Part shown: positions 46,241 through 56,454 of the stretch, piece after piece
How positions within the stretch are numbered: position 1 is the stretch's first letter
How the letters are laid out: every line of letters starts with the position of its first letter
DNA from: an uncultured Muribaculaceae bacterium
GTDB taxonomy: Bacteria > Bacteroidota > Bacteroidia > Bacteroidales > Muribaculaceae
Length of the DNA stretch: 64,000 nt
Assembly (NCBI GenBank): GCA_958436175.1
Contig: CAUBJF010000001.1
Span: 186,001-250,000 of the forward strand
Direction: 5' to 3'
Made by a program: the position numbers and the translations under genes
Notes under the pieces: generated by a model
The model's input: only the letters and a program-made list of their open reading frames with translations
The model's database searches: none
Told to the model about the DNA's origin: nothing

Positions 46241-48271
46241 TTACCGGCTGCCGTAAACCTCGATATCAGCTATTCGGGCTATTCCGTCGGCTCCGGCATC
46301 ATCGATGACAAAGCGTACGTATCGGGCTTCGACCGGAAGAATATCCTCATCATTGACATTCGCACCATTGCCCTTGACTATATCAGCTTCAGACCATTTC
46401 CTACCGTCCATACTTGTCTCGACAGTATAGGCACGTGTGTTGAACTCTTTTCCAAGTCCTGCGCTACCGGCATTGCGCACAACGTAGCGGCTGATAGCAT
46501 AGGGCTTCCCGAAATCGAAGCTGACGACAGCCTTACCTTCAGATTTTGCAACCCACATCTTGCTTTGAGCCATGGAGCCGTCGGCAGCATAGTCAGCCGG
46601 AGTATTTCCTTTGCTTGCCGTAATCTTCATGTCGGGGAGCATAGTAAGATTGAACGGCGCATGATTTGCCTCGTTGAAAAGATTGAAGAAATGGTCACCA
46701 CGACAGATCACGATATTGCCGGGAGAAAGTTTATCGAGACGTTCTTTGAGCGCGACAAGGTTGTCTGGTCCCATTTTCCAGGATTCACCTTGTGCGGAGA
46801 GGAACATAGGCTTGGAGCCGTCGAACTTGTCGATATCACGTTTCCAGTATTCATAAATCACGTCGATACCGTTGGCATAGCATGGGAAGTTAGGTACAAC
46901 AGGAAGATGTCCACCTTCGATGCTGGCCGGGATTCGATACGGACGGCGTTCCCAGTCTTGCTCTGTAAGGCCATAGAGATAAGGACAATAGTTGGCATAG
47001 GCCTCACTCTGAGCCTTGTTGACTTCATCCCAAATCGTTACGACTCTAAGACCGCATTTTTCGAGATAGCGCTGCGAGAGCTTGGCATAAGGGATGAATT
47101 TCTCACCTTTCGTGGCATTCCAGACATAGTTGTGAGCATCGTAGATGAGCGCGTAGCCGAGACCGGAAGGACCCGATGCAAAGAAATCGTTAGGCGATGC
47201 CGTGGTATAATAATGGTTTAGCAGCCCGGGGCCGAAATCGACCATCGAGGGGCTGATAGTCCAGTTGATTGGAATCTGGCCGCGGCCTTCCTTGTCCCAG
47301 AGCTGCGACATTGCGTGTTCGCAGTACTGGACATTATCGCCGTCGCTCATATAAAGAGTAACATATATCTTGTTTTCAAGTTTCGGCATACGGGGCACCG
47401 TCGGATATTCGATAGGCTGATCCATACCTCCATAGACTGTAGCATTTTCATAAAAGTCGGAAGGGATGGTCGACATGCCGAAACGAGTTGTCAGGCCGAC
47501 ACCGGAACGTTCTTCGGGAAACCAGCCTGTTACTATGCTCTCGCCCGGTGTCATGTCGCCGAGGAATTTGCACAGCACAGCATTTTCATAACAGTTACGG
47601 GGATCCAGCCAAACAATAGCCGACGATGCTGCCACACCAAGGTCGCGGACATATCCCGATTTTGGCGGCTGGCTCATCAGGAGCCGATGGTTGCACAGGG
47701 GCCAGTAGTTTTCATAGAGATAATCGTAGACTTCGGTTGTATGAGTATACGGAAGAACTGTAAGATCCTCAATCACCGGGAGATTGATACCATTAGCCTC
47801 CAGATCTTCTTTAAGCTTAGGCGTGACGGGAAGCAGATTCTCGATGCCGGCGATTGTCGATGCCAGATTGGCATAATGGATGTTCTTTTCAGGGTCGTAC
47901 AGGACGAAACCTTTGAAGCTGCCGGCATATTTCTTAACAAGACTCATATGATTTTCCGGAGATACTTCGTTGACAGTCAGTCCGAGCAGACTGGGCCATT
48001 TGTTCTTGCCCTCGCTGGCATGAGCATATAGAAAGACACGGGGCTTGTCGCGGTTGACGATACCCTGCAGTACGGTGTACATTATCTTACCGTCGTTATC
48101 AAGCTTGGCCAGATTTACATCGAGGCCGTCGAGAGTGTCGGCAGGTATTGAAAACTGAGGTATTATTCTGTCGGCAGGCCAGTTTATTCCAAAGCTGTCG
48201 ACGGCAGGAGATGCCGCATGGGCATATGCTGCAAAGGCAATTGCTGCCCCAAGAAGGAATGTGGGTCTCAT
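46241..48271 (-). CDS. Secreted GxGYxYP-type putative glycosidase with F5/8-C (discoidin) domain
   Basis: Secreted protein of 676 residues. Signal peptide (LLGAAIAFAAYAHAAS), then a large N-terminal region with LDGKIMYTVLQGIVNRDKPRVF-like phrases (shortened here) typical of GxGYxYP putative glycosidases, and a C-terminal discoidin/F5-8C carbohydrate-binding domain (about residues 550-676; PADYAADGS, YVVRNAG, ARYVRFVIDDAG). The name-giving motif is read as SGLGYALI, a variant lacking the final Tyr-Pro. Substrate unknown. It has its own consensus promoter, divergent from metG. Confidence 0.82.
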   Translation of the reverse strand: MRPTFLLGAAIAFAAYAHAASPAVDSFGINWPADRIIPQFSIPADTLDGLDVNLAKLDNDGKIMYTVLQGIVNRDKPRVFLYAHASEGKNKWPSLLGLTVNEVSPENHMSLVKKYAGSFKGFVLYDPEKNIHYANLASTIAGIENLLPVTPKLKEDLEANGINLPVIEDLTVLPYTHTTEVYDYLYENYWPLCNHRLLMSQPPKSGYVRDLGVAASSAIVWLDPRNCYENAVLCKFLGDMTPGESIVTGWFPEERSGVGLTTRFGMSTIPSDFYENATVYGGMDQPIEYPTVPRMPKLENKIYVTLYMSDGDNVQYCEHAMSQLWDKEGRGQIPINWTISPSMVDFGPGLLNHYYTTASPNDFFASGPSGLGYALIYDAHNYVWNATKGEKFIPYAKLSQRYLEKCGLRVVTIWDEVNKAQSEAYANYCPYLYGLTEQDWERRPYRIPASIEGGHLPVVPNFPCYANGIDVIYEYWKRDIDKFDGSKPMFLSAQGESWKMGPDNLVALKERLDKLSPGNIVICRGDHFFNLFNEANHAPFNLTMLPDMKITASKGNTPADYAADGSMAQSKMWVAKSEGKAVVSFDFGKPYAISRYVVRNAGSAGLGKEFNTRAYTVETSMDGRKWSEADIVKGNGANVNDEDILPVEARYVRFVIDDAGADGIARIADIEVYGSR

Positions 48272-48292
48272 AGGTCAAATATGATTTGCATG

Positions 48293-48325
48293 CAAAGATA
48301 GCAATAAAAAACCTTCTGCTCCAAA
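48293..48325 (-). promoter_or_regulatory. Promoter of the GxGYxYP gene
   Basis: On the minus strand TTTG (48325-48322), 21-bp spacer and TATCTTTG (48300-48293), 22 bp before the start codon. Confidence 0.7.
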
Positions 48326-48329
48326 CGAG

Positions 48330-48361
48330 ATTGCGGAATACGAATATATTTCGTAAATTTG
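48330..48361 (+). promoter_or_regulatory. metG promoter
   Basis: ATTG at 48330-48333, 20-bp spacer, TAAATTTG at 48354-48361. Transcription from about 48368 excludes an upstream in-frame ATG at 48359. Confidence 0.6.
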
Positions 48362-48409
48362 CGTTTTGAAACGCCAGAATACAGACGAGTAAAATCATTA
48401 ATGACAGTC

Positions 48410-50455
48410 ATGAGTCACGAATATAAAAGAACGCTTGTAACTACCGCACTTCCATATACCAACGGACCTGTCCATATCGGCCATCTCGCCGGTGTATACG
48501 TGCCGGCCGACATATACACACGCTATCTTCGCCTTGCAGGGCGCCCCGTCGTCATGATCGGTGGCAGCGACGAACACGGTGTACCTATCACTCTCAAGGC
48601 CCGTCAGGAAGGCGTAAGCCCCCAGGATATTGTCGACCGCTATCATTTCCTTATCAAGAAATCGTTCGAAGAACTCGGCATATCCTTCGATATATACTCG
48701 CGCACGACTTCTGATATCCATAACGAGACAGCATCGGAATTCTTCCGTCACCTTTACGAAAAAGGAGAGTTTATCGAAAAAGAATCCATGCAGCTGTACG
48801 ACCCTGAAGCAGGGCAGTTCCTTGCCGACCGCTATGTCACAGGCGAATGTCCGCACTGCCATAACCCGAAAGCTTATGGTGACCAGTGCGAGGCATGCGG
48901 CACATCGCTCAACGCCACCGACCTCATAAATCCTCACAGCGCAATCACTGGCGCTGTGCCTGAACTCCGTTCCACGAAGCACTGGTATCTACCCCTCGAT
49001 AAATGGGAACCGGCCCTGCGCAAATGGATCCTCGAAGGTCACAAGGAATGGAAGAGCAACGTCTACGGACAGTGCAAATCATGGCTCGACATGGGTCTTC
49101 AGCCTCGCGCCGTATCGCGCGACCTTTCATGGGGTGTTCCCGTGCCTGTAGAAGGAGCCGAGGGCAAAGTACTCTACGTATGGTTCGATGCACCTATCGG
49201 CTATATTTCCAACACCAAGGAACTGCTGCCCGATACATGGGAAACATGGTGGAAAGACCCCGAGACTCGCATCATCAACTTTATCGGCAAGGACAACATC
49301 GTCTTCCATTGTATAGTCTTCCCGGCCATGATGATGGCCTACGGAGACAACTTCCAGCTTCCCGACAACGTACCGGCCAACGAATTCCTCAATCTCGAAG
49401 GCGACAAAATATCGACATCGCGCAACTGGGCCGTATGGCTCCACGAATACCTCGCCGACTTCCCCGGCAAACAGGACGTCCTCCGCTATGTCCTGACAGC
49501 CAACGCTCCCGAAACCAAGGACAACGACTTCACATGGCGTGACTTCCAGGCACGCAACAACAACGAACTCGTTGCGATACTCGGCAACTTCGTAAACCGC
49601 GTGATCGTGCTGACCCACAAATATTTCGACGGCATCGTCCCGGCACCAGGCCAGCTCGAAGACATCGACAGTCAGGCTTACGCCGATATGAAAGAATCGG
49701 CAGCATCGCTCACCGACAACCTCGAAAACTTCCACTTCCGCGAAGCCCTCAAGGATGCCATGGCGTTCGCACGTCTCGGCAACAAGTATCTTCAGGAAAC
49801 AGAGCCATGGAAGGTCTACAAGACCGATCCCGAGCGCGTCAAGACAGTGCTCAATGTATCGCTCCAGATCTGCGCATCTATTGCCGTGGCTCTCGAGCCT
49901 TTCATGCCCTTCATGAGCAGGAAACTCACAGGCATCCTCGGCCTCGAAAAGCTCTCCTGGGACATGCTCGGTCAGGAAGGCCTCGTCGCAACCGGATCTA
50001 AAATCGGCGAACCGGAACTCCTCTTCGAAAAAATATCGGACGAAACCATACAGGCCCAGACCGACCGCCTCGAAGAAATCAAACGTCAGAACATCATCCG
50101 CAACTTCAAGCCCGAACCCGTACAGCCCGAAGTCAGCATCGACGACTTTGCCAAGCTCGACATCCGCATAGGCACCGTCCTCGAATGTGAACGCGTCAAG
50201 AAAGCAGACAAGCTTCTCAAATTCATCATCGACGACGGCACAGCAGAGCATCGGACAATCGTATCAGGCATCGCTCACTATTACAAACCTGAAGACCTCG
50301 TCGGCAAACAGGTCTGCTTCATCGCCAACCTCGCCCCGGCCAAAATCAAAGGTGTGCTCTCTCAGGGTATGATTCTTTCGGCACTCAATGCCGACGGATC
50401 ACTGACTGTCATAGCACCTTCGGCCGAAGCAACTGCCGGTGCACAAGTAAAATGA
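48410..50455 (+). CDS. metG: Methionyl-tRNA synthetase
   Basis: Class I synthetase of 681 residues charging tRNA-Met. HIGH motif in [10 protein letters not shown], zinc-knuckle cysteines in [18 protein letters not shown], a KMSKS-type loop read as KISTSRN, and a C-terminal tRNA-binding domain (about residues 570-681; [17 protein letters not shown]). Start 48410 ([11 protein letters not shown]) matches the homologous N-terminus; ATG 48401 three codons upstream is possible. Essential housekeeping gene. Confidence 0.96.
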   Translation: MSHEYKRTLVTTALPYTNGPVHIGHLAGVYVPADIYTRYLRLAGRPVVMIGGSDEHGVPITLKARQEGVSPQDIVDRYHFLIKKSFEELGISFDIYSRTTSDIHNETASEFFRHLYEKGEFIEKESMQLYDPEAGQFLADRYVTGECPHCHNPKAYGDQCEACGTSLNATDLINPHSAITGAVPELRSTKHWYLPLDKWEPALRKWILEGHKEWKSNVYGQCKSWLDMGLQPRAVSRDLSWGVPVPVEGAEGKVLYVWFDAPIGYISNTKELLPDTWETWWKDPETRIINFIGKDNIVFHCIVFPAMMMAYGDNFQLPDNVPANEFLNLEGDKISTSRNWAVWLHEYLADFPGKQDVLRYVLTANAPETKDNDFTWRDFQARNNNELVAILGNFVNRVIVLTHKYFDGIVPAPGQLEDIDSQAYADMKESAASLTDNLENFHFREALKDAMAFARLGNKYLQETEPWKVYKTDPERVKTVLNVSLQICASIAVALEPFMPFMSRKLTGILGLEKLSWDMLGQEGLVATGSKIGEPELLFEKISDETIQAQTDRLEEIKRQNIIRNFKPEPVQPEVSIDDFAKLDIRIGTVLECERVKKADKLLKFIIDDGTAEHRTIVSGIAHYYKPEDLVGKQVCFIANLAPAKIKGVLSQGMILSALNADGSLTVIAPSAEATAGAQVK

Positions 50456-50490
50456 TACCCTAAACACCCCACAGTCTATCCTCACATGTC

Positions 50491-51525
50491 ATGAAACCAC
50501 GAATCCTGATAGTCTATACAGGCGGAACGATCGGAATGATCGAGGATCCGGAGACGAAGACTTTAAAACCCTTCAACTTCGACCACCTGATAGAAAATGT
50601 GCCAAAAATCAAGATGTTGGACTATGAAATAGACAACATCCAGTTTGTTGAGCCCATCGACTCGTCGGACATGAATGTGGCCCACTGGAAAGAGATAGCC
50701 CACAGCATAGCGGACAACTACGACAAGTACGACGGCTTCGTGGTCCTTCACGGCACCGACACGATGGCCTATACTGCGTCGGCCTTGTCCTTTATGCTCG
50801 AGAATCTGGACAAGCCCGTGATTATCACCGGTTCGCAGCTTCCTATCGGCGAAGTGCGCACCGACGGTGAGGAAAACCTGATTACCGCACTTCAGATAGC
50901 GGCCGACCGCACAGCTCCCGGCTGTCCTACAGTCCGCGAAGTAGCCATTCTCTTCGAAAACTATCTCTGGCGCGGCAACCGCTCCACAAAACAGAGCGCC
51001 GACAATTTCAATGCCTTCAAGAGCAACAACTACCCTGCCCTGGCAAAAATAGGACTCGGCATCTACTTCGACCGCGATGCCCTTCGCAAAGATCCACCAC
51101 GTGGCCCTCTGCGCCCCTATTACGGGATGGACAGCCGAGTGATGTCTATAGATCTCTTCCCTGGAATAAACCCCACGGTACTCACCCATCTCCTTGCCAC
51201 GCCGGACATCAAAGGTATCGTCCTGCGCACTTTCGGTGCAGGCAATGCCCCGACGCAGCCGTGGTTCGTTGATGCCATAAAGAAAGCTATCGACCGCGGC
51301 CTCATAATACTCAACGTCACCCAGTGTGTCAACGGCAGTGTACACGCCAACCGCTACCAGGGGAGCGATACACTTACAGCAATGGGTGTTATCTCCGGTC
51401 ACGACATCACATTCGAGGCCGCGATAACAAAAATGATGTTCCTATTCGGTTCTGGACACTCCCGCGAAGATGTCCGCCGTCTTCTTTCCGAACCTCTTGC
51501 AGGCGAAATGACTGTCACTAAATAG
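50491..51525 (+). CDS. ansA: Type I L-asparaginase
   Basis: Cytoplasmic-type asparaginase of 344 residues hydrolysing asparagine to aspartate and ammonia. Catalytic Thr13 is in YTGGTIGM and the second Thr/Asp pair (Thr89-Asp90) in VLHGTDTM, with FAVP-like ITGSQLPIGE. No signal peptide, in keeping with the type I form. It lies 35 bp after metG and 7 bp before a small secreted-protein gene, probably one transcript. Confidence 0.92.
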   Translation: MKPRILIVYTGGTIGMIEDPETKTLKPFNFDHLIENVPKIKMLDYEIDNIQFVEPIDSSDMNVAHWKEIAHSIADNYDKYDGFVVLHGTDTMAYTASALSFMLENLDKPVIITGSQLPIGEVRTDGEENLITALQIAADRTAPGCPTVREVAILFENYLWRGNRSTKQSADNFNAFKSNNYPALAKIGLGIYFDRDALRKDPPRGPLRPYYGMDSRVMSIDLFPGINPTVLTHLLATPDIKGIVLRTFGAGNAPTQPWFVDAIKKAIDRGLIILNVTQCVNGSVHANRYQGSDTLTAMGVISGHDITFEAAITKMMFLFGSGHSREDVRRLLSEPLAGEMTVTK

Positions 51526-51532
51526 AATAAGC

Positions 51533-51874
51533 ATGATACGCTTCCGTCACTTCTTCCTTGGATGCCTGATGATGACCGCTACAGCGGCTGTCTTCCCGAC
51601 TGACATTTCGGCAGCAGCAAAAGCTCCCGTATGGGAAGTAGTAGAGACTCGAGACCCTGAAGTCGGAAGCGCCGCCGATGATATCGAAGTCGTCACCCGC
51701 GACAATTACATATTCATCACTACACCGCAACCTGTCGAAGCAAGGGTGTACACTATCTTAGGTCAGCTGATCACAACCAAGAAGATAGCGGCCGGAACCG
51801 TACGGCTTTCACTCGGACTCCGGGGCGTCTACATCCTCAAGGCCGACACCAAGACATTCCGCATCAATCTTTAA
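51533..51874 (+). CDS. Small secreted protein with sorting-domain-like tail
   Basis: Hypothetical protein of 113 residues. A signal peptide (FFLGCLMMTATAAVFPTDISAAA as a hydrophobic block) is followed by a short linker and one beta-rich domain with VEARVYTILGQLITTKK and LRGVYILKADTKTFRI, which resembles the C-terminal type IX secretion-type domain usually found at the end of larger proteins. Here it is almost the whole mature protein. No function can be assigned. It lies between asparaginase and dut genes. Confidence 0.75.
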   Translation: MIRFRHFFLGCLMMTATAAVFPTDISAAAKAPVWEVVETRDPEVGSAADDIEVVTRDNYIFITTPQPVEARVYTILGQLITTKKIAAGTVRLSLGLRGVYILKADTKTFRINL

Positions 51875-51915
51875 TCTATTAAGTTTGTTATATATTTATT
51901 AACCGACACCAAGAT

Positions 51916-52359
51916 ATGGACAAGGTAACCGTCAGGATTATAGATTCATCCAGGCACAATCTGCCTGAATACAGCACGCCGCTGTCGGCAGGTATGGATC
52001 TTCGTGCCAACATAGACGAGGACATAGTCCTGGCCCCGGGTCAACGCGTGCTCGTACCTACCGGCCTTAGAGTCGCTCTTCCGGAAGGCTACGAGATGCA
52101 GCTGCGCCCACGCAGCGGTCTCGCACTCAAAAGCGGAATCACACTCCTCAACAGCCCCGGTACTATCGATGCAGACTATCGCGGCGAGATAGGCGTCATC
52201 CTCATCAACCTGTCCGACAAACCTTTCACAATATCCGACGGCGACCGCATCTGCCAGGCTGTTGTGGCTCCATACTCAAAAGTATGCTGGGAGCCGACCG
52301 AAAATCTGGACAGTACAGAGCGTGGTGAAGGCGGATTTGGCCATACAGGCGTGTCCTAA
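51916..52359 (+). CDS. dut: dUTP diphosphatase
   Basis: Trimeric dUTPase of 147 residues hydrolysing dUTP to dUMP. All five motifs are visible: [33 protein letters not shown] and the C-terminal [10 protein letters not shown]. Cytoplasmic. First gene of the recurrent Bacteroidales block dut-TPR-DUF4292-EnvC-like. Confidence 0.96.
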   Translation: MDKVTVRIIDSSRHNLPEYSTPLSAGMDLRANIDEDIVLAPGQRVLVPTGLRVALPEGYEMQLRPRSGLALKSGITLLNSPGTIDADYRGEIGVILINLSDKPFTISDGDRICQAVVAPYSKVCWEPTENLDSTERGEGGFGHTGVS

Positions 52360-52373
52360 AATAAATATAATAC

Positions 52374-54239
52374 ATGCGGCACCTTTTGAATTTTTCATTA
52401 CGACATCTTTCGATAGCGACCCTTCTCCTCTGCACAGTCAGTCTGATAGCATCGTCGGCCAAATCGACCGACGAAGTCAGCAGAAAAGCCGACTATATAT
52501 ACCTCGAAGCTGTCAATGCCTATGAGGACAACCGTTTCGACGACTACTTCAACCTCCTGCGTCATGCCCTGACACTGGAACCTCGCGACCCATACATACG
52601 CGGAGCCATTGCCGAGATTGAAATAATGAACCCGAACTCGGATTCCACGATAATGGAGGAGTCTTACAATGCCCTGCGCGACAGATTCCTCGCCAATCCT
52701 TCCGACGAACACTATGCAACAGTATTTGCCTCTGTGGCCAAGGAAGCAAACCGCATCGACGATGTAATCAGTGTCTGGCGCACTCTCGACAGCCTCATGC
52801 CGGGACGCACAGACCCGGCCATGAACTTAGCATCAGCGCTGACTGTCGATGCAAGCAGGCGGCGGGACACAGCCTCGTTCCGGGAAGCAATCGGCATCTA
52901 TGACCGTCTTCAGAAAGGCCTTTCGGGTAACATACCTCTCGCTTCACGCAAGATACAGGCCTACGGAATGTGGGGCGATACAACATCTCTTGTCAACGAA
53001 CTCGAGAAGCTGCATCGCGAAGCTCCGAACGATATCGATGCCGACATTTTCATCGGTACCGTATATTCCTCTATCAACAAACCGGACTCGGCGATACGTT
53101 ATTTCGACCATGCCTGCAGCGTAGACTCCACCAATGGTATGATCTATCTGGCCCGCGCCAATTTCTTCCGTGTACAGGGCGACAGCATAGGTTACGACCG
53201 CGAGGTATTCCGTGCCCTCGAATCCCCCGACCTCGAATTCCAACCCAAGTTCCAGCTCTTGTCTGACTATGTAGTCAAGCTGTACAACGACACAACCCAG
53301 CGCTCACGTATCGACGAGATGTTCGAGACTCTGCAGACCGTCAATCCCGGCGAACCCATGCTTCATTCGTTCTACGGAGCATACGACGCTATCATAGGCA
53401 ACTATCCTGCTGCTGCAGAACAATACGGCTACAGCCTTGACCTGGACGGCTCGGACGAAGGAGTATGGCAGAGCCTGATATCCGTCTATTCGACGATGAA
53501 AGACACGACTGCTATGGAAAAAACAGCTCTCGAAGCTTTCCGCCGTTTTCCGGACAACACTTACTTTCCACTCATGGCCTCAACAGCTCTGTTCATGCAG
53601 AAAAAAGAGAGCCAGGCACTCGCTGTCCTCGACAGCGTCAATGTGGAAACTATTCCGACCGACAAGGCCCGTTCGGTCTACTTCGCCCAGCGCGGCGACA
53701 TCCTTTATTCCATGGAAGAAGCCGACAGTGCTTTCACCGAATACTCCAAAGCTATCGAATACGACCCTGACAACTATATGGCGATGAACAATGCAGCATA
53801 CTATATGTCGCTCAAAGGCAAAGACCTCGACAAGGCAGAACTATATGCCTCCATCGCTACAGCTGCAGAACCAGACAACACAACCTTCCTCGACACATAT
53901 GCATGGGTCATGTTCAAAAAGAAGGATTATAAGAAAGCCCGCGAACTCATGGATAAAGTCCTTGTCCTTGCAAAAATAATCGAACCGGCCGAGGACACCC
54001 CACAAGCAGAAGACACTGAGCAAGAACCAGAAAAAGAGACTCCTGTCGAAACAATCGAGGATGCCGAAGACCAGGGAGTAACATCCGATGTCTATGACCA
54101 TGCCGGAAATATCTACTTCATGTCCGGCGACTTCAAAGACGCTGTCAGATTTTGGGAACAAGCACTCGAACTCGACCCGGACAACAATAATATACGAGAA
54201 AAAGTACAACACAAAACATATATCCCTGAAGAAAAATGA
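52374..54239 (+). CDS. Tetratricopeptide-repeat secreted protein
   Basis: Protein of 621 residues with an N-terminal signal or membrane anchor (IATLLLCTVSLIASSAK) followed by about a dozen TPR-like helix pairs, for example ADYIYLEAVNAYEDNRFDDYF, TEYSKAIEYDPDNYMAMNNA and AVRFWEQALELDPDNNN. An acidic low-complexity insert (about residues 541-565, Glu/Thr/Pro-rich) interrupts the last repeats. TPR proteins scaffold other proteins; in this gene block it probably supports envelope assembly. Its stop overlaps the DUF4292 gene as ATGA. Confidence 0.88.
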   Translation: MRHLLNFSLRHLSIATLLLCTVSLIASSAKSTDEVSRKADYIYLEAVNAYEDNRFDDYFNLLRHALTLEPRDPYIRGAIAEIEIMNPNSDSTIMEESYNALRDRFLANPSDEHYATVFASVAKEANRIDDVISVWRTLDSLMPGRTDPAMNLASALTVDASRRRDTASFREAIGIYDRLQKGLSGNIPLASRKIQAYGMWGDTTSLVNELEKLHREAPNDIDADIFIGTVYSSINKPDSAIRYFDHACSVDSTNGMIYLARANFFRVQGDSIGYDREVFRALESPDLEFQPKFQLLSDYVVKLYNDTTQRSRIDEMFETLQTVNPGEPMLHSFYGAYDAIIGNYPAAAEQYGYSLDLDGSDEGVWQSLISVYSTMKDTTAMEKTALEAFRRFPDNTYFPLMASTALFMQKKESQALAVLDSVNVETIPTDKARSVYFAQRGDILYSMEEADSAFTEYSKAIEYDPDNYMAMNNAAYYMSLKGKDLDKAELYASIATAAEPDNTTFLDTYAWVMFKKKDYKKARELMDKVLVLAKIIEPAEDTPQAEDTEQEPEKETPVETIEDAEDQGVTSDVYDHAGNIYFMSGDFKDAVRFWEQALELDPDNNNIREKVQHKTYIPEEK

Positions 54240-55099
54240 GATTCGCTATCAACCATATCCTTTCAGCCATACTGACGAGCGCGCTCATCATCGGCAGCTC
54301 GGCATGCGGTTCGTCGAAGGGAGCCGCCAGTGCCCAGTCACGAATCGAGAACAACCTACAGAAAAGTCTCGATGAAAAGTTCGTCGACCTCGCCGACTCA
54401 TACCAGAGCTGGTCGTACGTGCAAATGCCTGTCAAAATATCACTCAAAAGCCCTAAAAACCTTTCGGTTTCCGGACGTCTCACAATGGTAAACAATGCCT
54501 ACATCAACATATCCGTCCGACTCCTCGGAATAGAACTCGCTATTCTTTATATCGACAATGACAATCTTTTCATAGTCGACAAACTCAACCATCAGTATGT
54601 CGAGACCTCCCTGAGCGTATTTGAAAGAGCCGCCGGCCTCTGTCTTTCGGACCTGCAGAGCCTCCTGCTCGGCCAGGCGTTCGTACCCGGGAAAGGCACT
54701 ATAACCCTGAATGAAAAAAACAGCTTCGATTTCGAATCTCTGGGAGATGACCACTGGAGCATCACGCCGAAGAAAAAAATCGACGGAATCGACTGGAATT
54801 ATACAGCCTTCTCTCCTGTCAGCGGCTCCCCGATAATAGAGAGTTTCATCATCCATCCCGTCAACTACTCGCCACTGTCGGCCACCTTCACCGGACATAC
54901 CGTCACGACCGCAGGAAATACGGCCCAGACCATCACTGTCGACGGGCAGATGCACCAGCAGGAAATCAAGCTGTCCATAACCCTTAATCCGTCGAAAGCT
55001 GACTGGAATAATTCTTCAGAGGTTTCCGGTTTTAAAATTCCCGGAGGTTACCAACGCGTTCCGGTCGGCGATGTCGTGAAAATGCTGAAACACCTTTGA
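54236..55099 (+). CDS. DUF4292 lipoprotein
   Basis: Lipoprotein of 287 residues with lipobox IGSSAC-GSS (Cys24) and a mature region matching DUF4292, a beta-rich fold related to outer-membrane lipoprotein carriers (phrases such as FVDLADSYQSWSYVQMPVKI split, RLLGIELAILYI, DNLFIVDKLNHQYVE). Coupled to the TPR gene by a 4-bp overlap and 7 bp from the EnvC-like gene. Probably acts in the periplasm at the outer membrane; molecular role unknown. Confidence 0.85.
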   Translation: MRFAINHILSAILTSALIIGSSACGSSKGAASAQSRIENNLQKSLDEKFVDLADSYQSWSYVQMPVKISLKSPKNLSVSGRLTMVNNAYINISVRLLGIELAILYIDNDNLFIVDKLNHQYVETSLSVFERAAGLCLSDLQSLLLGQAFVPGKGTITLNEKNSFDFESLGDDHWSITPKKKIDGIDWNYTAFSPVSGSPIIESFIIHPVNYSPLSATFTGHTVTTAGNTAQTITVDGQMHQQEIKLSITLNPSKADWNNSSEVSGFKIPGGYQRVPVGDVVKMLKHL

Positions 55100-55106
55100 T
55101 TGACAA

Positions 55107-56429
55107 ATGCGACGTATCATTATCCCTTTATTTCTTCTTTTCGGTCTTTTAGCGGCACCTGTCGAGGCTGCTCCACGGCGCAACTCCGGAACCGTACGTA
55201 AAGAACGCAAGGAAACACAACGAAAAATAGATAATACGCGCCGCAAGATACAGGGTAATATCGAAGAGACACAACGGGAATACAACCGTCTATCTTCAAT
55301 CGAAGCCGACATACGCATCCAGGAGAAGGACATCAGCCGCCTTAAACGCCGCCAGGACAGTCTTACGGCTAAAATCAGGATGCTGACCGACTCAGTGAAA
55401 CTGACATCCGCCAAAGTCGAGACACTCAAAAACTCATATGCCGAATCGCTGAGAGCCGCACGTTCACAACGCCAGGCAGCCTCGTCATCCTCATTTATAT
55501 TTTCGTCGAAATCCTTCAAACAGGCTTACCGACGCATGCGCTATCTACGCGAGCTCAGCCAATGGCAGAGCTCGAGCGCGCAGTCCCTGACGGAGACTGT
55601 GAGTATTCTCGAAAACCAGAGACAGCGTCTTGACTCTGCCAACATAGTACTGACGGCATCTATCGACACCATAGAACACCGCAGACAAAGTCTCGAAATC
55701 AGCAGCCGCGAAGCACGCTCTGTTGTAGCCTCCCTAAAAAGACAGAGCAAAAATCTCAATAAGATTCTCGAACGAGAACAGACTCGGGCACGCCGTCTCG
55801 ACCAAGAACTCAACAGAATTATTGAGGAAGAAGCACGCGCCGCAGCCGAAGAAGCACGCCGCAAGGCAGAAGCCGAAAAAAAACGCCAGGCGGCACAGCA
55901 ACAGGCACCATCTTCAAAAGGACAGACAAGCCAGGAATCAAAGGGCGGAAGCGAAAGCACATCCGAGCCTGCCAAAGACACACCATCGAAACGTCCTGCC
56001 CCATTGGCACCAGGCACACCATTCGAGAAATGCAAAGGCAAGCTCCCATCGCCTATCGACCGGCAAGCAAAGATCATTGCGGAATTCGGACGAAGAACCC
56101 ACGAGGAACTGTCGCGTGTCGAAATACAGAACAACGGAGTCGACTTCGAGACGTCGCCCGGAGCGTCGGCAGTAGCTGTTCATGAAGGAACGGTCTCCAT
56201 GGTCATAGTAATGGAGGGCTTCGGAAATGTCGTACTGATACGTCATGGCGAATACCTCACTGTCTATGCCGGCCTTTCAGACCTGTCGGTACGCAAGGGT
56301 GACAATGTCAAGGCAGGCCAGAAACTGGGCCACATACATTCCGACCCCAACGACGGAGGACGCACCCGTCTGCACTTCGAGGTCCGGCATGAGAAGAGCA
56401 AGCTCAACCCCGAAGAATGGCTGAGATAA
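55107..56429 (+). CDS. EnvC-like murein hydrolase activator, degenerate M23 domain
   Basis: Secreted protein of 440 residues. Signal peptide, long coiled coil (about residues 25-255, rich in Glu/Arg/Lys/Gln), an Ala/Ser/Pro-rich linker, and a C-terminal LytM/M23 domain (about 315-440). The M23 zinc and catalytic residues are replaced: the usual H-x-x-x-D is NNGVD, YGH is YAG and HLH is RLH. This loss is as in E. coli EnvC, which activates amidases rather than cutting peptidoglycan itself. With FtsE encoded at 30 kb, an FtsEX-EnvC type division pathway is likely (inference). Confidence 0.87.
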   Translation: MRRIIIPLFLLFGLLAAPVEAAPRRNSGTVRKERKETQRKIDNTRRKIQGNIEETQREYNRLSSIEADIRIQEKDISRLKRRQDSLTAKIRMLTDSVKLTSAKVETLKNSYAESLRAARSQRQAASSSSFIFSSKSFKQAYRRMRYLRELSQWQSSSAQSLTETVSILENQRQRLDSANIVLTASIDTIEHRRQSLEISSREARSVVASLKRQSKNLNKILEREQTRARRLDQELNRIIEEEARAAAEEARRKAEAEKKRQAAQQQAPSSKGQTSQESKGGSESTSEPAKDTPSKRPAPLAPGTPFEKCKGKLPSPIDRQAKIIAEFGRRTHEELSRVEIQNNGVDFETSPGASAVAVHEGTVSMVIVMEGFGNVVLIRHGEYLTVYAGLSDLSVRKGDNVKAGQKLGHIHSDPNDGGRTRLHFEVRHEKSKLNPEEWLR

Positions 56430-56454
56430 CAGCAAACTAAGGACTTGTCGGGAA

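Noticed and set aside
49127..50251. Minus-strand frame of 374 codons
   Set aside because: It is antisense to metG and contains no recognisable domain; a mirror of a high-GC third-position gene.
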